Part shown: in pieces, positions 18,316-28,162 of the stretch
How positions within the stretch are numbered: position 1 is the first letter of the stretch
Layout of the letters: every line of letters starts with the position of its first letter
Assembly (NCBI RefSeq): GCF_016650635.1
Contig: NZ_JAEKFI010000003.1
Location: forward strand, 992,001 to 1,056,000
Length of the DNA stretch: 64,000 nt
Reading direction: 5' to 3'
From: Pseudomonas sp. TH43
GTDB lineage: Bacteria; Pseudomonadota; Gammaproteobacteria; Pseudomonadales; Pseudomonadaceae
Program-made: the position numbers and the translations under genes
Notes under the pieces: generated by a model
What the model saw: the letters and a program-made list of their open reading frames with translations, nothing else
What the model was told of the DNA's origin: nothing
Database searches by the model: none

Positions 18316-19818
18316 TTACGCTTGCGGTCGCATATGCGGGAACAGGATCACATCGCGGATCGACGGCGAGTTGGTCAGCAACATCACCAGACGGTCGATG
18401 CCGATCCCTTCACCGGCCGTTGGCGGCATGCCGTACTCCAGCGCGCGAACGAAGTCGGCGTCGTAGTGCATGGCTTCGTCGTCGCCCGCGTCCTTGTCCG
18501 CGACCTGAGCCATGAAGCGCTCGGCCTGGTCTTCCGCGTCGTTCAACTCGGAGTAGGCGTTGGCGATTTCACGGCCGCCGATGAACAGCTCGAAACGGTC
18601 AGTGACGTTCGGGTTGTCATCGTTGCGGCGCGCCAGCGGCGACACTTCGAACGGGTACTGTGTAATGAAGTGCGGCTGCTCCAGCTTGTGCTCGACCAGT
18701 TCCTCGAAAATCATCACCTGCAGTTTGCCCAGACCTTCAAAGCCCAGCACCTTGGCGCCGGCCTTCTTGGCGATGGCGCGAGCCTTGTCGATGTCGTTCA
18801 GATCATCGGCGGTCAGCTCAGGGTTATACTTGAGAATCGAGTCGAACACCGACAGACGCACGAACGGTTCGCCGAAGTGGAACACCTTGTCGCCGTAAGG
18901 CACGTCGGTGCTGCCCAGCACCAGCTGCGCCAGTTCACGGAACAGTTCTTCGGTCAGGTCCATGTTGTCTTCGTAGTCGGCGTACGCCTGGTAGAACTCC
19001 AACATGGTGAACTCAGGGTTGTGACGAGTCGAAACGCCTTCGTTACGGAAGTTGCGGTTGATCTCGAAAACCTTTTCAAAACCACCGACCACCAGACGCT
19101 TCAGATACAGCTCAGGCGCGATACGCAGGAACATTTCCATGTCCAGCGCGTTGTGATGGGTTTCAAACGGCTTGGCCGCAGCGCCGCCAGGAATGGTCTG
19201 CAACATCGGCGTTTCGACTTCGAGGAAGTCGCGCTGCATCAGGAAGCTGCGGATATGCGCAATGACTTGCGAACGCACGCGGAAGGTCTGGCGCACGTCT
19301 TCGTTGACGATCAGGTCAACGTAGCGCTGACGGTAGCGCTGTTCGGTGTCGGTCAGGCCGTGGTGCTTGTCTGGCAGCGGACGCAGCGATTTGGTCAGCA
19401 GACGCACGCTGGTCATTTCAACGTACAGGTCGCCCTTGCCGGAACGCGCCAGAGTACCTTCGGCGGCAATGATGTCGCCCATGTCCCAGGTTTTAACGGC
19501 GGCCAGGGTTTCTTCAGACAGGGTTTTACGGTTGACGTAGACCTGAATGCGACCGGTCATGTCCTGAATCACCATGAACGAGCCACGGTTGAGCATGATG
19601 CGACCGGCAACCTTGACCGGGATTGCAGCCTCTGCCAGCTCTTCCTTGGTCTTGTCCGCGTACTGTTTCTGCAGAGCATCGCAGTAGTTGTCGCGGCGGA
19701 AGTCGTTCGGGAAGGCATTGCCCTTGGCGCGCTCGGCAGCCAGCTTTTCCTTGCGCAAGGCGATCAGGGAGTTTTCTTCCTGTTGCAGGGCTTGCGGGTC
19801 GAGTTGTTGGTCGCTCAT
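18316..19818 (-). CDS. lysS: Lysyl-tRNA synthetase (class II)
   Basis: Charges tRNA-Lys. The 500-aa protein has the N-terminal OB-fold anticodon-binding domain (residues about 65-145, [20 protein letters not shown]) and the class II catalytic core: motif 1 region ([20 protein letters not shown]), motif 2 ([20 protein letters not shown]) and motif 3 ([20 protein letters not shown]). Length is as in E. coli LysS (505). It follows prfB on the same strand, the classic prfB-lysS arrangement. Confidence 0.97.
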   Translation of the reverse strand: MSDQQLDPQALQQEENSLIALRKEKLAAERAKGNAFPNDFRRDNYCDALQKQYADKTKEELAEAAIPVKVAGRIMLNRGSFMVIQDMTGRIQVYVNRKTLSEETLAAVKTWDMGDIIAAEGTLARSGKGDLYVEMTSVRLLTKSLRPLPDKHHGLTDTEQRYRQRYVDLIVNEDVRQTFRVRSQVIAHIRSFLMQRDFLEVETPMLQTIPGGAAAKPFETHHNALDMEMFLRIAPELYLKRLVVGGFEKVFEINRNFRNEGVSTRHNPEFTMLEFYQAYADYEDNMDLTEELFRELAQLVLGSTDVPYGDKVFHFGEPFVRLSVFDSILKYNPELTADDLNDIDKARAIAKKAGAKVLGFEGLGKLQVMIFEELVEHKLEQPHFITQYPFEVSPLARRNDDNPNVTDRFELFIGGREIANAYSELNDAEDQAERFMAQVADKDAGDDEAMHYDADFVRALEYGMPPTAGEGIGIDRLVMLLTNSPSIRDVILFPHMRPQA

Positions 19819-19867
19819 GTCTTTAGATATTCCATCACAGGTTCGTTACCCCCGGCGTGGCGCCGGG

Positions 19868-19897
19868 GTTCGCGGGCAAGCCTTGCTCCTACAGGGT
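19868..19897. repeat. Single REP-like unit between prfB and lysS
   Basis: GTTCGCGGGCAAGCCTTGCT then CCTACAGG, a lone half of a REP-type palindrome in the 111-bp prfB-lysS spacer. A short GC palindrome (CCCCGGCGTGGCGCCGGGG) adjoins it. Confidence 0.6.
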
Positions 19898-19929
19898 CGC
19901 GTGTCACCGCGACCACTGCAGAGCAGGCC

Positions 19930-21025
19930 TTACAGCCCTGATTTCAGGCTGGCATACAGGTATTCGTCGATGTCGCCGTCGAGTACCTTGTCGCAGTCGC
20001 TGCGTTCGATGTTGGTGCGCAGATCCTTGATCCGCGACGCATCGAGCACGTACGAGCGGATCTGGTGGCCCCAGCCGATGTCGGACTTGGTGTCTTCCAG
20101 CGCTTGCGACGCGGCGTTGCGTTTCTGCATTTCCTGCTCGTACAACTTGGCCCGCAGCATTTTCATGGCGGTGTCCTTGTTGGCGTGCTGGGAACGTTCG
20201 TTCTGGCAGCTGACCACGGTGTTGGTCGGTACGTGAGTAATACGTACGGCCGAGTCGGTGGTGTTTACGTGCTGACCACCGGCACCGGAGGAACGATAGG
20301 TGTCGATCCGCAGGTCTGCCGGGTTGATTTCGATTTCCACCTTGTCATCGATCTCTGGCGAGACGAAAACCGCGGAGAACGAAGTGTGGCGACGGTTGCC
20401 GGAGTCGAACGGGCTCTTGCGCACCAGACGGTGCACGCCGATCTCGGTGCGCAGCCAGCCAAAGGCGTATTCGCCCTTGATGTGCACGGTCGCACCTTTG
20501 ATCCCGGCGACTTCACCGGCCGACAGTTCCATGATGGTCGCGTCGAAACCGCGTTTGTCAGCCCAGCGCAGGTACATGCGCAGCAGGATGTTGGCCCAGT
20601 CCTGGGCTTCGGTGCCGCCGGAACCGGCCTGGATGTCCAGGTAGGCGTTGTTCGGGTCCATTTCATGGCTGAACATGCGGCGGAATTCCAGCTTGGCCAG
20701 ATTTTCCTCGAGACGGGCCAGCTCGGCGACGACATCGCCCACTGCGCCTTCGTCGTTTTCTTCGACGGCCATGTCCAGCAGGTCGCGGCAATCGGCCAGA
20801 CCGGCGTTCAGTTCGTCGAGGGTGTCGACGATCTGTGCCAGCGCCGAGCGCTCACGGCCCAGTTCCTGGGCGTATTCAGGTTTGTTCCAGACACTCGGAT
20901 CTTCAAGCTCGCGATTGACTTCGGTCAGACGCTCATGCTTTTGATCGTAGTCAAAGATACCCCCGAATAGTTTCGGAGCGCTCGGACAGGTCCTTGATGG
21001 TGTTCAGGATCGGATTGATTTCCAT
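19930..21025 (-). CDS. prfB: Peptide chain release factor 2, with programmed +1 frameshift
   Basis: Recognises UGA and UAA stops. It is encoded as two frames: ATG at 21025 followed by 24 codons to an in-frame TGA (20953-20951), then the +1 frame from 20952 to 19930, giving 364 aa. The recoding site reads CGGGGGTATCTTTGACTA: an internal SD-like GGGGG, then CTT-TGA-C, as in E. coli. Domain motifs visible are the RF2 tripeptide segment with [13 protein letters not shown], and the peptidyl-hydrolysis loop [13 protein letters not shown]2 shortage favours frameshifting, so the gene is autoregulated. Annotators working from single frames will truncate it to an internal Met. Confidence 0.96.
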
Positions 21026-21127
21026 GACGGGCAGCACTCGTTGGCGAACTTTTGAAAGCCGGCGAGTATAACGTAATCAAGCTGTCACGGCAGCCCGTCT
21101 GGCGGCTCCGGGGATCATTAAACCCTT

Positions 21128-21329
21128 TGCCCTCACCCTAGCCCTCTCCCAGAGGTAGAGGGGACCGATCGGGGGATATTTGAGAGGTACGCCGACGTGA
21201 GAGGGCTTTGCTGAATCCGGAAGTGCCAAGCTTGCAGACCCATAATCGACGCGGTCGATCAGGTCGATGTACAGCGCCAGACACCACGGTCGGCCCCCTC
21301 TCCCTCCGGGAGAGGGCTGGGGTGAGGGT
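21128..21329. repeat. Inverted pair of the 'CCCTCTCCC' palindromic repeat in the prfB-wspR gap
   Basis: CCCTCACCCTAGCCCTCTCC near 21128 and GGGAGAGGGCTGGGGTGAGG near 21308-21329 face each other across about 150 nt. The 310-base gap 21026-21335 holds nothing else I can support, apart from the prfB promoter area next to 21026. Confidence 0.7.
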
Positions 21330-21335
21330 CAGCCG

Positions 21336-22337
21336 TTACTCGATCCCGACCTGGTTGCGGCCATTGTTTTTGGCCAGGTACAACCCGCGATCCGCCGCCG
21401 AGATCAGCAGGCGGCAATCGCTGCCCGCCTGCGGCACCATGGTTGCCAGGCCGATGCTGATGGTCAGGCTCGCACCGTCTGCTGGGGTGTTGTGCGGGAT
21501 TTTCAGCGAGGCCACTGTCTGGCGCAGCTTCTCGGCCACCAGCCGCGCACCGCCCGGCGAGGTGTTCGGCAGCACCAGGGCGAACTCTTCACCGCCGTAG
21601 CGCGCCGGCAGGTCAGAAGGTCGCGCACTGGCGTCGCGGATCGCCGTGGCGACCTTGCGCAGCGCCTCGTCGCCTTCAACGTGGCCAAAGCTATCGTTGT
21701 AGGACTTGAAGTAATCGACGTCGATCATCAGCAACGACAACTGGCTCTGATCACGCAGCGAACGGCGCCATTCCAATTCCAGGTATTCGTCGAAATGGCG
21801 GCGGTTGGACAGCCCGGTCAGGCCATCGGAGTTCATCAGGCGTTGCAGCACCAGGTTGGTGTCGAGCAATTGTTGCTGGCTGACCCGCAGCGCACGATAC
21901 GCCGCGTCCCGTTGCAACAAGGTCATGTAGGAGCGCGAGTGATAGCGGATGCGCGCTACCAGTTCGATGGTGTCCGGTAGCTTAACCAGATAATCGTTAG
22001 CCCCGGCCGAGAACGCCGCGCTCTTGATCAGCGGGTCCTCCTTGGTCGACAGGACGATGATCGGGATGTCCTTGGTCGCCGGGTGATTGCGGTACTCGCG
22101 CACCAGACTCAGACCGTCGAGGCCGGGCATCACCAGATCCTGCAGAATCACCGTCGGCTTGATCCGCACTGCTTGCGCGATAGCCTGGTGCGGGTCGGAG
22201 CAGAAGTGGAAGTCGATGTTTTCTTCGTTCGACAGCCCACGGCGGACGGCTTCGCCAATCATCGCCTGATCGTCCACCAACAACACCATGGCGGCGTTTT
22301 CGTCGGTTTTAATGTCGTCGATCTGTAAGTCATTCAT
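21336..22337 (-). CDS. wspR: Response regulator diguanylate cyclase WspR
   Basis: Output enzyme of the Wsp system: 2 GTP to cyclic di-GMP, activated by phosphorylation and clustering. The 333-aa protein has a REC domain (residues about 17-130; phospho-acceptor Asp67 in [10 protein letters not shown]) and a GGDEF-family domain (about 165-330) with an active GGEEF at 248-252. An intact inhibitory I-site, RPSD, lies five residues before it (239-242), so feedback inhibition by product is expected. Last gene of the operon, 48 nt after wspF. Confidence 0.95.
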   Translation of the reverse strand: MNDLQIDDIKTDENAAMVLLVDDQAMIGEAVRRGLSNEENIDFHFCSDPHQAIAQAVRIKPTVILQDLVMPGLDGLSLVREYRNHPATKDIPIIVLSTKEDPLIKSAAFSAGANDYLVKLPDTIELVARIRYHSRSYMTLLQRDAAYRALRVSQQQLLDTNLVLQRLMNSDGLTGLSNRRHFDEYLELEWRRSLRDQSQLSLLMIDVDYFKSYNDSFGHVEGDEALRKVATAIRDASARPSDLPARYGGEEFALVLPNTSPGGARLVAEKLRQTVASLKIPHNTPADGASLTISIGLATMVPQAGSDCRLLISAADRGLYLAKNNGRNQVGIE

Positions 22338-22385
22338 GGGCGGTCACCTGAGTACTGCGGGGGCCAGGATTGCGGATCAACTTGT

Positions 22386-23396
22386 TCATTTGGGGAAAAT
22401 CTCCAGCAATCGTGGCGCTATCTTTTCCAGTGGGCGTATTTCAACGGCGGCATCAATGGCCGCGGCAGCCTTGGGCATGCCGTACACCGCACTGCTTTGC
22501 TGATCCTGCGCGATGGTCAGATAACCCTGCTGGCGCATGAGCTTAAGCCCTTGCGCCCCGTCGCGTCCCATCCCGGTCAATAAAACCCCGACCGCATCAC
22601 CATTCCAGTAACTGGCGACACTCTCGAAAAACACGTCGATGGAGGGCCGGTAGATCTCGTTGACCGGCTCGGCGGTGTAGGCCAGCGTGCCGTTTTTCAA
22701 TAATCGAATATGGTGATTGGTACCGGCCAGCAGCACCGCCCCGCTTTGCGGCGGCTCGCCTTCGCGGGCCAGACGCACATCGAGACCGCTGGCACTCGCC
22801 AGCCATTCGGCCATGCCGGCAGCGAACACCTGATCGACATGCTGCACCAGCACAATCGCCGCCGAAAAGTCCCGCGGCAAGCCCTTGAGCAAGACTTCCA
22901 GCGCCGCCGGCCCGCCCGCGGACGAACCGATAGCCACCAGCCGCTTGCACGAAGCCGAGCTGCGTTGCGGTGTCGGCAGTGGCCGCGAGCGCGGCGCTTT
23001 GTCGCCGATCAGCCAGCCAATGTTGAGAATCTTGCGCAGCAATGGCGCTGCCGCTTCCTGCGCATTGCCGGCGCCGATCGCCGGAGTGTCGACCACGTCC
23101 AGCGCGCCGTGGCCCATGGCCTCGAACACGCGGTGCACATTCTGCTGGCGGTCGACCGTGACAATGACGATAGCGCATGGCGTTTCGGCCATGATCCGGC
23201 GGGTCGCTTCGACGCCGTCCATCACCGGCATGATCAGGTCCATCAGGATCAGATCCGGAGTGTTTTCGGCGCACAGTTGCACCGCCTCGGCGCCGTTGCG
23301 GGCGACCCAAACCACCTGATGCGCCGGCTCGAAGGCCAGCGCCCGGCGCAGCGCCTCCACCGCCATTGGCATGTCGTTGACGATTGCGATCTTCAT
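22386..23396 (-). CDS. wspF: CheB-type methylesterase WspF
   Basis: Protein-glutamate methylesterase that resets the WspA receptor; loss in other pseudomonads gives wrinkly, high c-di-GMP cells. The 336-aa protein has an N-terminal REC domain (Asp53 in DLILMDLIMP) and a C-terminal CheB catalytic domain with the Ser in AIGSSAGGP (about 157-163), His in VLVQHVD and Asp in LLTGMGRDGAQG. The start overlaps the wspE stop by 4 nt. All catalytic residues are present, so it appears functional. Confidence 0.95.
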   Translation of the reverse strand: MKIAIVNDMPMAVEALRRALAFEPAHQVVWVARNGAEAVQLCAENTPDLILMDLIMPVMDGVEATRRIMAETPCAIVIVTVDRQQNVHRVFEAMGHGALDVVDTPAIGAGNAQEAAAPLLRKILNIGWLIGDKAPRSRPLPTPQRSSASCKRLVAIGSSAGGPAALEVLLKGLPRDFSAAIVLVQHVDQVFAAGMAEWLASASGLDVRLAREGEPPQSGAVLLAGTNHHIRLLKNGTLAYTAEPVNEIYRPSIDVFFESVASYWNGDAVGVLLTGMGRDGAQGLKLMRQQGYLTIAQDQQSSAVYGMPKAAAAIDAAVEIRPLEKIAPRLLEIFPK

Positions 23397-25681
23397 GCCC
23401 GCGCTCCTCCGATGAGCTCGACCACTGCATCGAGCAGGGCGTCGTCATGAAAACTGGCTTTGGCTAAATAATAGTCCGCCCCGGCGTCCAGTCCACGGCG
23501 GCGATCCTCTTCACGGTCCTTATACGACACGACCATCACCGGCAGCGATTGCAGACGATTGTCGCGACGCAGCAACGTGACCAGTTCGATGCCGTCCATG
23601 CGCGGCATGTCGATGTCGGTGATCAGCAAATCGAAGTCCTCCGAACGCAGTGCGTTCCAACCGTCCATGCCGTCCACCGCCACCGCAACGTCGTAGCCAC
23701 GGTTGAGTAGCAGCTTGCGTTGCAGCTCGCGCACGGTCAGCGAATCGTCGACCACCAGTACCCGCTTGCGCGCGGCCTCCACCGCTTGATTGCCGTGGCG
23801 AGCGATGCGCTCCAGGCGACCGGTATTGAGCAGTTTGTCCACCGACCGCAACATGTCTTCAACGTCGACGATCAGTACCACCGAGCCGTCGTCAAGCAAG
23901 GCCCCGGCGGAAATGTCCTGCACTTTGCCCAGACGCTCGTCCAGTGGCAAGACCACCAGTGTGCGTTCGCCAATGAAGCGCTCGACTGCCACGCCATAAA
24001 TCGCATCGCGCTCGCGGATCACCACGACCTTGAGGGTTTCGCCGCTGCTCTGGCTGGCCGGGCGGTTGAGTAACTGGCTGGCGGCGACCAGGCCGACATG
24101 CTGGCCTTCGTGCCAAAAATGCTGACGACCTTCGACCTGCACGATGTCTTCCGGCTCCAGGTCGCACATGCGTTCGATGTGCGCCAGTGGGAACGCGTAG
24201 GCTTCTTCGCCGACCTCCACCACCAGGCTGCGCACCACCGACAAGGTCAGCGGCACTTCCAGGTGAAAGCGGCTGCCCTCGCCCGCCGTCTGCTCCAGCA
24301 CCACCGCGCCGCGCAACTGGCGAACCATGTGCTGCACCGCATCAAGGCCGACGCCACGACCGGAGACTTCGGTGACCGTATCGCGCAGGCTGAAACCGGG
24401 CAGAAACAGGAACGTCAGCAGTTCTTCTTCGCTCAACTGCGCGGCGGTTTCTGCTGGGGACAACTGCCGTTCGACGATGCTGCGGCGAACCTTTTCCAGA
24501 TCGACGCCATTGCCGTCATCACTCAATTCCAGCACCAGCAGACCGGCTTGATGTGAGGCGCGCAGGCGGATGAGACCTTCTTCAGGCTTGCCCTGGAGCA
24601 AACGTTGCTGCGGGGTTTCGATACCGTGATCGACCGCGTTGCGCAGCAAATGGGTCAACGGCGCTTCGAGCTTTTCCAGCACGTCGCGATCGACCTGAGT
24701 CTTCTCGCCTTCGATTTCCAGACGCACCTGCTTGCCGAGGCTGCGGCCAAGATCACGGACCATGCGCACCTGACCGCTGAGCACGTCGGCGAAGGGCCGC
24801 ATACGACAGGCCAGTGCGGTGTCGTAGAGCACTTGTGCGCGCTGGCTGGCCTGCCAGGCGAACTCGTCGAGTTCGGCGTTTTTCTCGCTCAGCAGTTGCT
24901 GGGATTCGGCGAGCAAGCGTCGCGCATCTTCCAATGCTTCCAGCGCCTCAAGACTTAGCGCATGTTCCTTGAGGTGTACGTTAAGGTTTTCCAGCGCACG
25001 CAGGCCGTTGTTCTGCATGCGCTTGAGGCGTTGCATGGTCGCCAGATGCGGCTTCAGGCGCTGGGTTTCCACCAGCGATTTGCTCGACAGATCGAGCAGG
25101 CTGTTCAGGCGTTCGGCGGTGACGCGCAGCACGCGTTCGCCACCTTCGGTGGTGCGTTTGCTCTTGCGTGGTGCTGGTTCAGATACCTCGGCAAGGGCTT
25201 CTATTGCAGGTGCTGGCGGCGTCGGCTGAAGGCGCGGCGCTTCAAGCTGCAACTCGGCCATGACCGGCGCGGCAATCGGTGCCGATGGTGACGACGGATC
25301 GAGCAGCTGTCCCATCAACGCGACGTACGCGTCAATATCGCTCGGCTGCGGCGCACTCGCCGGGGTGGCGATGCGCATCAACAAATCGGTGCCCTGCAAC
25401 AACGCGTCGATGTGTTCCGGGCGCAGCAGCAAGCGGCCTTCCTGCGCGCTGACCAGACAATCTTCCATCACATGGGCAACGCTGACGCCGCTGTCGATGC
25501 CGACAATCCGTGCCGCGCCCTTGAGCGAGTGCGCCGCACGCATGCACGATTCCAACTGATCGGCCTGGGTCGGATTGCGTTCCAGAGCCAGCAGCCCCGA
25601 GCTGAGCACCTGGGTCTGGGCTTCGGCTTCGAGGCTGAACAGCTCAAGCAGCGAGGCGTCGCGCATTTGCTCGGGGGTCAT
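23393..25681 (-). CDS. wspE: Hybrid CheA-type histidine kinase WspE
   Basis: Kinase of the Wsp pathway that phosphorylates WspR and WspF. The 762-aa order is: HPt domain with His51 in CMRAAHSLKGAAR; a linker; dimerisation helices; HATPase with N-box LTHLLRNAVDHGIE and G-box VSGRGVGLDAV; a CheW-like domain (VVEVGEEAYAFPLAHIERMC); and a C-terminal receiver domain (VLVVDDSLTVRELQRKLL, LLITDIDMPRMDGIELV). The receiver is fused as expected for WspE. It overlaps both neighbours by 4 nt. Confidence 0.95.
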   Translation of the reverse strand: MTPEQMRDASLLELFSLEAEAQTQVLSSGLLALERNPTQADQLESCMRAAHSLKGAARIVGIDSGVSVAHVMEDCLVSAQEGRLLLRPEHIDALLQGTDLLMRIATPASAPQPSDIDAYVALMGQLLDPSSPSAPIAAPVMAELQLEAPRLQPTPPAPAIEALAEVSEPAPRKSKRTTEGGERVLRVTAERLNSLLDLSSKSLVETQRLKPHLATMQRLKRMQNNGLRALENLNVHLKEHALSLEALEALEDARRLLAESQQLLSEKNAELDEFAWQASQRAQVLYDTALACRMRPFADVLSGQVRMVRDLGRSLGKQVRLEIEGEKTQVDRDVLEKLEAPLTHLLRNAVDHGIETPQQRLLQGKPEEGLIRLRASHQAGLLVLELSDDGNGVDLEKVRRSIVERQLSPAETAAQLSEEELLTFLFLPGFSLRDTVTEVSGRGVGLDAVQHMVRQLRGAVVLEQTAGEGSRFHLEVPLTLSVVRSLVVEVGEEAYAFPLAHIERMCDLEPEDIVQVEGRQHFWHEGQHVGLVAASQLLNRPASQSSGETLKVVVIRERDAIYGVAVERFIGERTLVVLPLDERLGKVQDISAGALLDDGSVVLIVDVEDMLRSVDKLLNTGRLERIARHGNQAVEAARKRVLVVDDSLTVRELQRKLLLNRGYDVAVAVDGMDGWNALRSEDFDLLITDIDMPRMDGIELVTLLRRDNRLQSLPVMVVSYKDREEDRRRGLDAGADYYLAKASFHDDALLDAVVELIGGARA

Positions 25682-26361
25682 GTAAGGCTCCGGGTCACGG
25701 CGGACAACAGCTGTTCTTCATCCAGCCAACGCAGGCTGCGCCCCCTGAATTGCAGGACGCCACGGGTGTATTTGGCACTGGCTTGCGCGCCGGATTGCGA
25801 GGCGGCGTCGAGAATGCGCTCATCGATGGCGTGGATGCCGTCGACTTCATCCACCGGCACCACCACCGGCCCGCCATGGGCGGCGATGATCAGCATGCGC
25901 GGCATGACTCGCGCGCCACTGATCGGCGCAGCGTTCGCGTCTAGATCGAGCAATTCCACCAACGACAGGCAAGCGACCAGCGCGCCGCGCACGTTGGCGA
26001 CGCCAAGCAAGGCCCGTGAACGCTGATGCGGCAATGAGTGAATCGCCTGCATCGGCGCGACCTCGACCAGGCTGCGTGTCGCCAGCCCCAACCATTCTTC
26101 GCCGAGCCGGAACATCAGCAGCGAACGGGTTTTCACATCGTTTTCAACCGCAGTCGCCACCGGATCGCGCTCGTCTTGCTGCAACGCATAGCGGTCGAGC
26201 AATCGCGTGGCGGCGGCGGAATACACCGAGCAGTTGCGGCAGTGAATATGTTCTTCCAGCAGCGGACAGGATTTGTCGCCGTGGATGCCGATGCGGTTCC
26301 AGCAATCATCGATGGCCCGGGCGTCTTCGTGCGTGACGTTCAAGGTGTCGGACGGGTTCAT
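25678..26361 (-). CDS. wspD: CheW-like coupling protein WspD
   Basis: Scaffold linking the receptor WspA to the kinase WspE. The 227-aa protein has a Wsp-specific N-terminal segment with a cysteine cluster (DKSCPLLEEHIHCRNCSVYS, about 30-50) and a CheW domain (FRLGEEWLGLATRSLVEVAP, ALLGVANVRGALVACLSLVE, VVPVDEVDGIHAI). Overlaps wspC and wspE by 4 nt each, indicating tight co-translation. Confidence 0.93.
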   Translation of the reverse strand: MNPSDTLNVTHEDARAIDDCWNRIGIHGDKSCPLLEEHIHCRNCSVYSAAATRLLDRYALQQDERDPVATAVENDVKTRSLLMFRLGEEWLGLATRSLVEVAPMQAIHSLPHQRSRALLGVANVRGALVACLSLVELLDLDANAAPISGARVMPRMLIIAAHGGPVVVPVDEVDGIHAIDERILDAASQSGAQASAKYTRGVLQFRGRSLRWLDEEQLLSAVTRSLT

Positions 26362-27629
26362 CGTTTACGCTCACTGTCGGCGGTGCGGCCGCTGCGGGCG
26401 GCGCGCTCCTGCAATCGTCTGGCACCGGCGCTGTCACCCTGGGCCTGGAGCAACACGGCCAGGTGCATCAGCGCTTCAGGATGTTGCGGTTCGAGGTACA
26501 AGGCCTTGCGGTAAAAGCCTTGGGCTTCCAGCGTCAGCCCAGCGACATCGCTGAGCAGGCCGAGCCAGTAAAACACTTGAGCCACCGGTTCGTGGCTGCG
26601 TAAATATTGCTCACACGCAGCACGGGCCTCGGCACTTTTGCCTTCATTGGCCAGCGCGGCGATGTTCGCCAGCAATGTTGCGGCATCGGGATTGGCACTT
26701 TTGCTGGTAGTTGGCAGCGGCGCCACCGCAGCAAATGGCCGGCTGCGCACGGGCGCTGGCGGCGTGCTGCGCAGCGGTTGGCTGACGGGCAACGGCGCTG
26801 GCTTGGGGATCGGCAACGGCTCAGGCAGCGGCTCGCTATGACGGCTGAACGCGAACGACTGGGGAATGCCGATCGAACGCATGCCCAAGCGCCCGAGCAG
26901 GCTGCCCTCCGCCGGGCCGATAAACAGCACACCGTCGACATGTGTCAGGCGCTTGAGCACTTCGAACACCTGCTTCTGGGTCGGTTGATCGAAGTAGATC
27001 AGCAGGTTGCGGCAGAACACGAAATCGAAGGGCGGCTCGCTGGTCAACAGCGTTGGATCGAGCACGTTGCCGACCTGCAAGCGCACCTGCTCACGGACGT
27101 TTTCGTTGACGCGATGGCCGTCCTGCTCAGGCGTGAAATGCCGCTCGCGATAGTCCAGATCCTGGCCGCGAAACGAGTTCTTGCCATACAGCGCCCGCCG
27201 CGCTTTCTCCACCGACAACGGGCTGACGTCCATGCCATCGACCTTGAACTGATGGGGCTTGAGCCCGGCATCGAGCAAAGCCATGGCAATCGAATAAGGC
27301 TCTTCGCCAGTGGAGCACGGCAGGCTGAGGATGCGCAGCGCACGCATATTGTTCAGCTCGTCCAAGCGTTTACGCGCCAGTTTGCCCAACGTGGCAAAGG
27401 ATTCCGGGTAACGGAAAAACCACGTCTCGGGGACGATCACCGCTTCAATCAACGCTTGCTGTTCATCCCGCGAGCCTTGCAGCAAATGCCAATATTCGTC
27501 GGCGTGGGCAGCTTGCGAAAGGATCGTGCGCTGACGCACGGCGCGCTCGATGATCGCCGGGCCGACCGAGGTGACATCGAGGCCGATGCGTTCCTTGAGG
27601 AAGTCGAAAAAACGCTGATCGCTGCTCAT
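26358..27629 (-). CDS. wspC: CheR-type methyltransferase WspC with TPR tail
   Basis: SAM-dependent glutamate methyltransferase that acts on WspA and opposes WspF. The 423-aa product has the CheR N-terminal helical part (FFDFLKERIGLDVTSVGPAI), the Rossmann domain (ILSLPCSTGEEPYSIAMALL; FDFVFCRNLLIYFD), a Pro-rich linker (about 275-310) and a C-terminal tetratricopeptide-like repeat region (ALMHLAVLLQAQGDSAGARR) typical of WspC. Overlaps wspB and wspD by 4 nt each. Confidence 0.94.
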   Translation of the reverse strand: MSSDQRFFDFLKERIGLDVTSVGPAIIERAVRQRTILSQAAHADEYWHLLQGSRDEQQALIEAVIVPETWFFRYPESFATLGKLARKRLDELNNMRALRILSLPCSTGEEPYSIAMALLDAGLKPHQFKVDGMDVSPLSVEKARRALYGKNSFRGQDLDYRERHFTPEQDGHRVNENVREQVRLQVGNVLDPTLLTSEPPFDFVFCRNLLIYFDQPTQKQVFEVLKRLTHVDGVLFIGPAEGSLLGRLGMRSIGIPQSFAFSRHSEPLPEPLPIPKPAPLPVSQPLRSTPPAPVRSRPFAAVAPLPTTSKSANPDAATLLANIAALANEGKSAEARAACEQYLRSHEPVAQVFYWLGLLSDVAGLTLEAQGFYRKALYLEPQHPEALMHLAVLLQAQGDSAGARRLQERAARSGRTADSERKR

Positions 27630-28162
27630 GGCTGCGCCTCAAGCTGCGCCGGGTCCAGCGGCGGATGGGGGAACAGCAGCGTGCGCACGGCATCATCGAG
27701 CAAGTCATTGACCCGCACCCATTGCACCAGACCTTGTGCGTCCTGACGCACCGGGCCGAGGTACGGTGCCTGACGATTGTCGAGGCCGTAGGGCTGAAAA
27801 TCCTGCGGGTGGCAGCGCAGCGTATCGGTCGCCTGCTCAAGAATCAGCCCCAGCCATTGCGCCGGTTGCGCGTCGTCCGGGCGATAGTGCACCAGCACCA
27901 ACCGCGTGCTGGTTCGCGCTTCAGCGGGTTGACCAAAGGTCAGCGCACTAAGGTCGATCACCGGCACCACTACGCCGCGATAAGCGAACACCCCGGCAAC
28001 CCATTGCGGCGCCCGCGCGATCGGTTTCAACGGCAGGCGCGGCAGCACTTCCGCGACTTCGGTGGCGCGCAGGGCGTAACGCTCGCTGCCGATGCGAAAC
28101 AGCAGGAACAACGCCGGCTTCGCCACTTGCGCGACGTTGCGTTTGGCGATGATTTCGCTCAT
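27626..28162 (-). CDS. wspB: CheW-like coupling protein WspB
   Basis: A 178-aa CheW-domain protein that couples WspA to WspE. Motifs: LFRIGSERYALRATEVAEVL, WVAGVFAYRGVVVPVIDLSA and LVLVHYRPDDAQPAQWLGLI. Its ATG overlaps the wspA stop as TGATG. A second coupling protein, WspD, is encoded two genes on. Confidence 0.93.
   Translation of the reverse strand: MSEIIAKRNVAQVAKPALFLLFRIGSERYALRATEVAEVLPRLPLKPIARAPQWVAGVFAYRGVVVPVIDLSALTFGQPAEARTSTRLVLVHYRPDDAQPAQWLGLILEQATDTLRCHPQDFQPYGLDNRQAPYLGPVRQDAQGLVQWVRVNDLLDDAVRTLLFPHPPLDPAQLEAQP

Noticed and set aside
18322..19941. 539-codon plus-strand frame antisense to lysS
   Set aside because: Shadow of lysS; no start signal and no recognisable domain.
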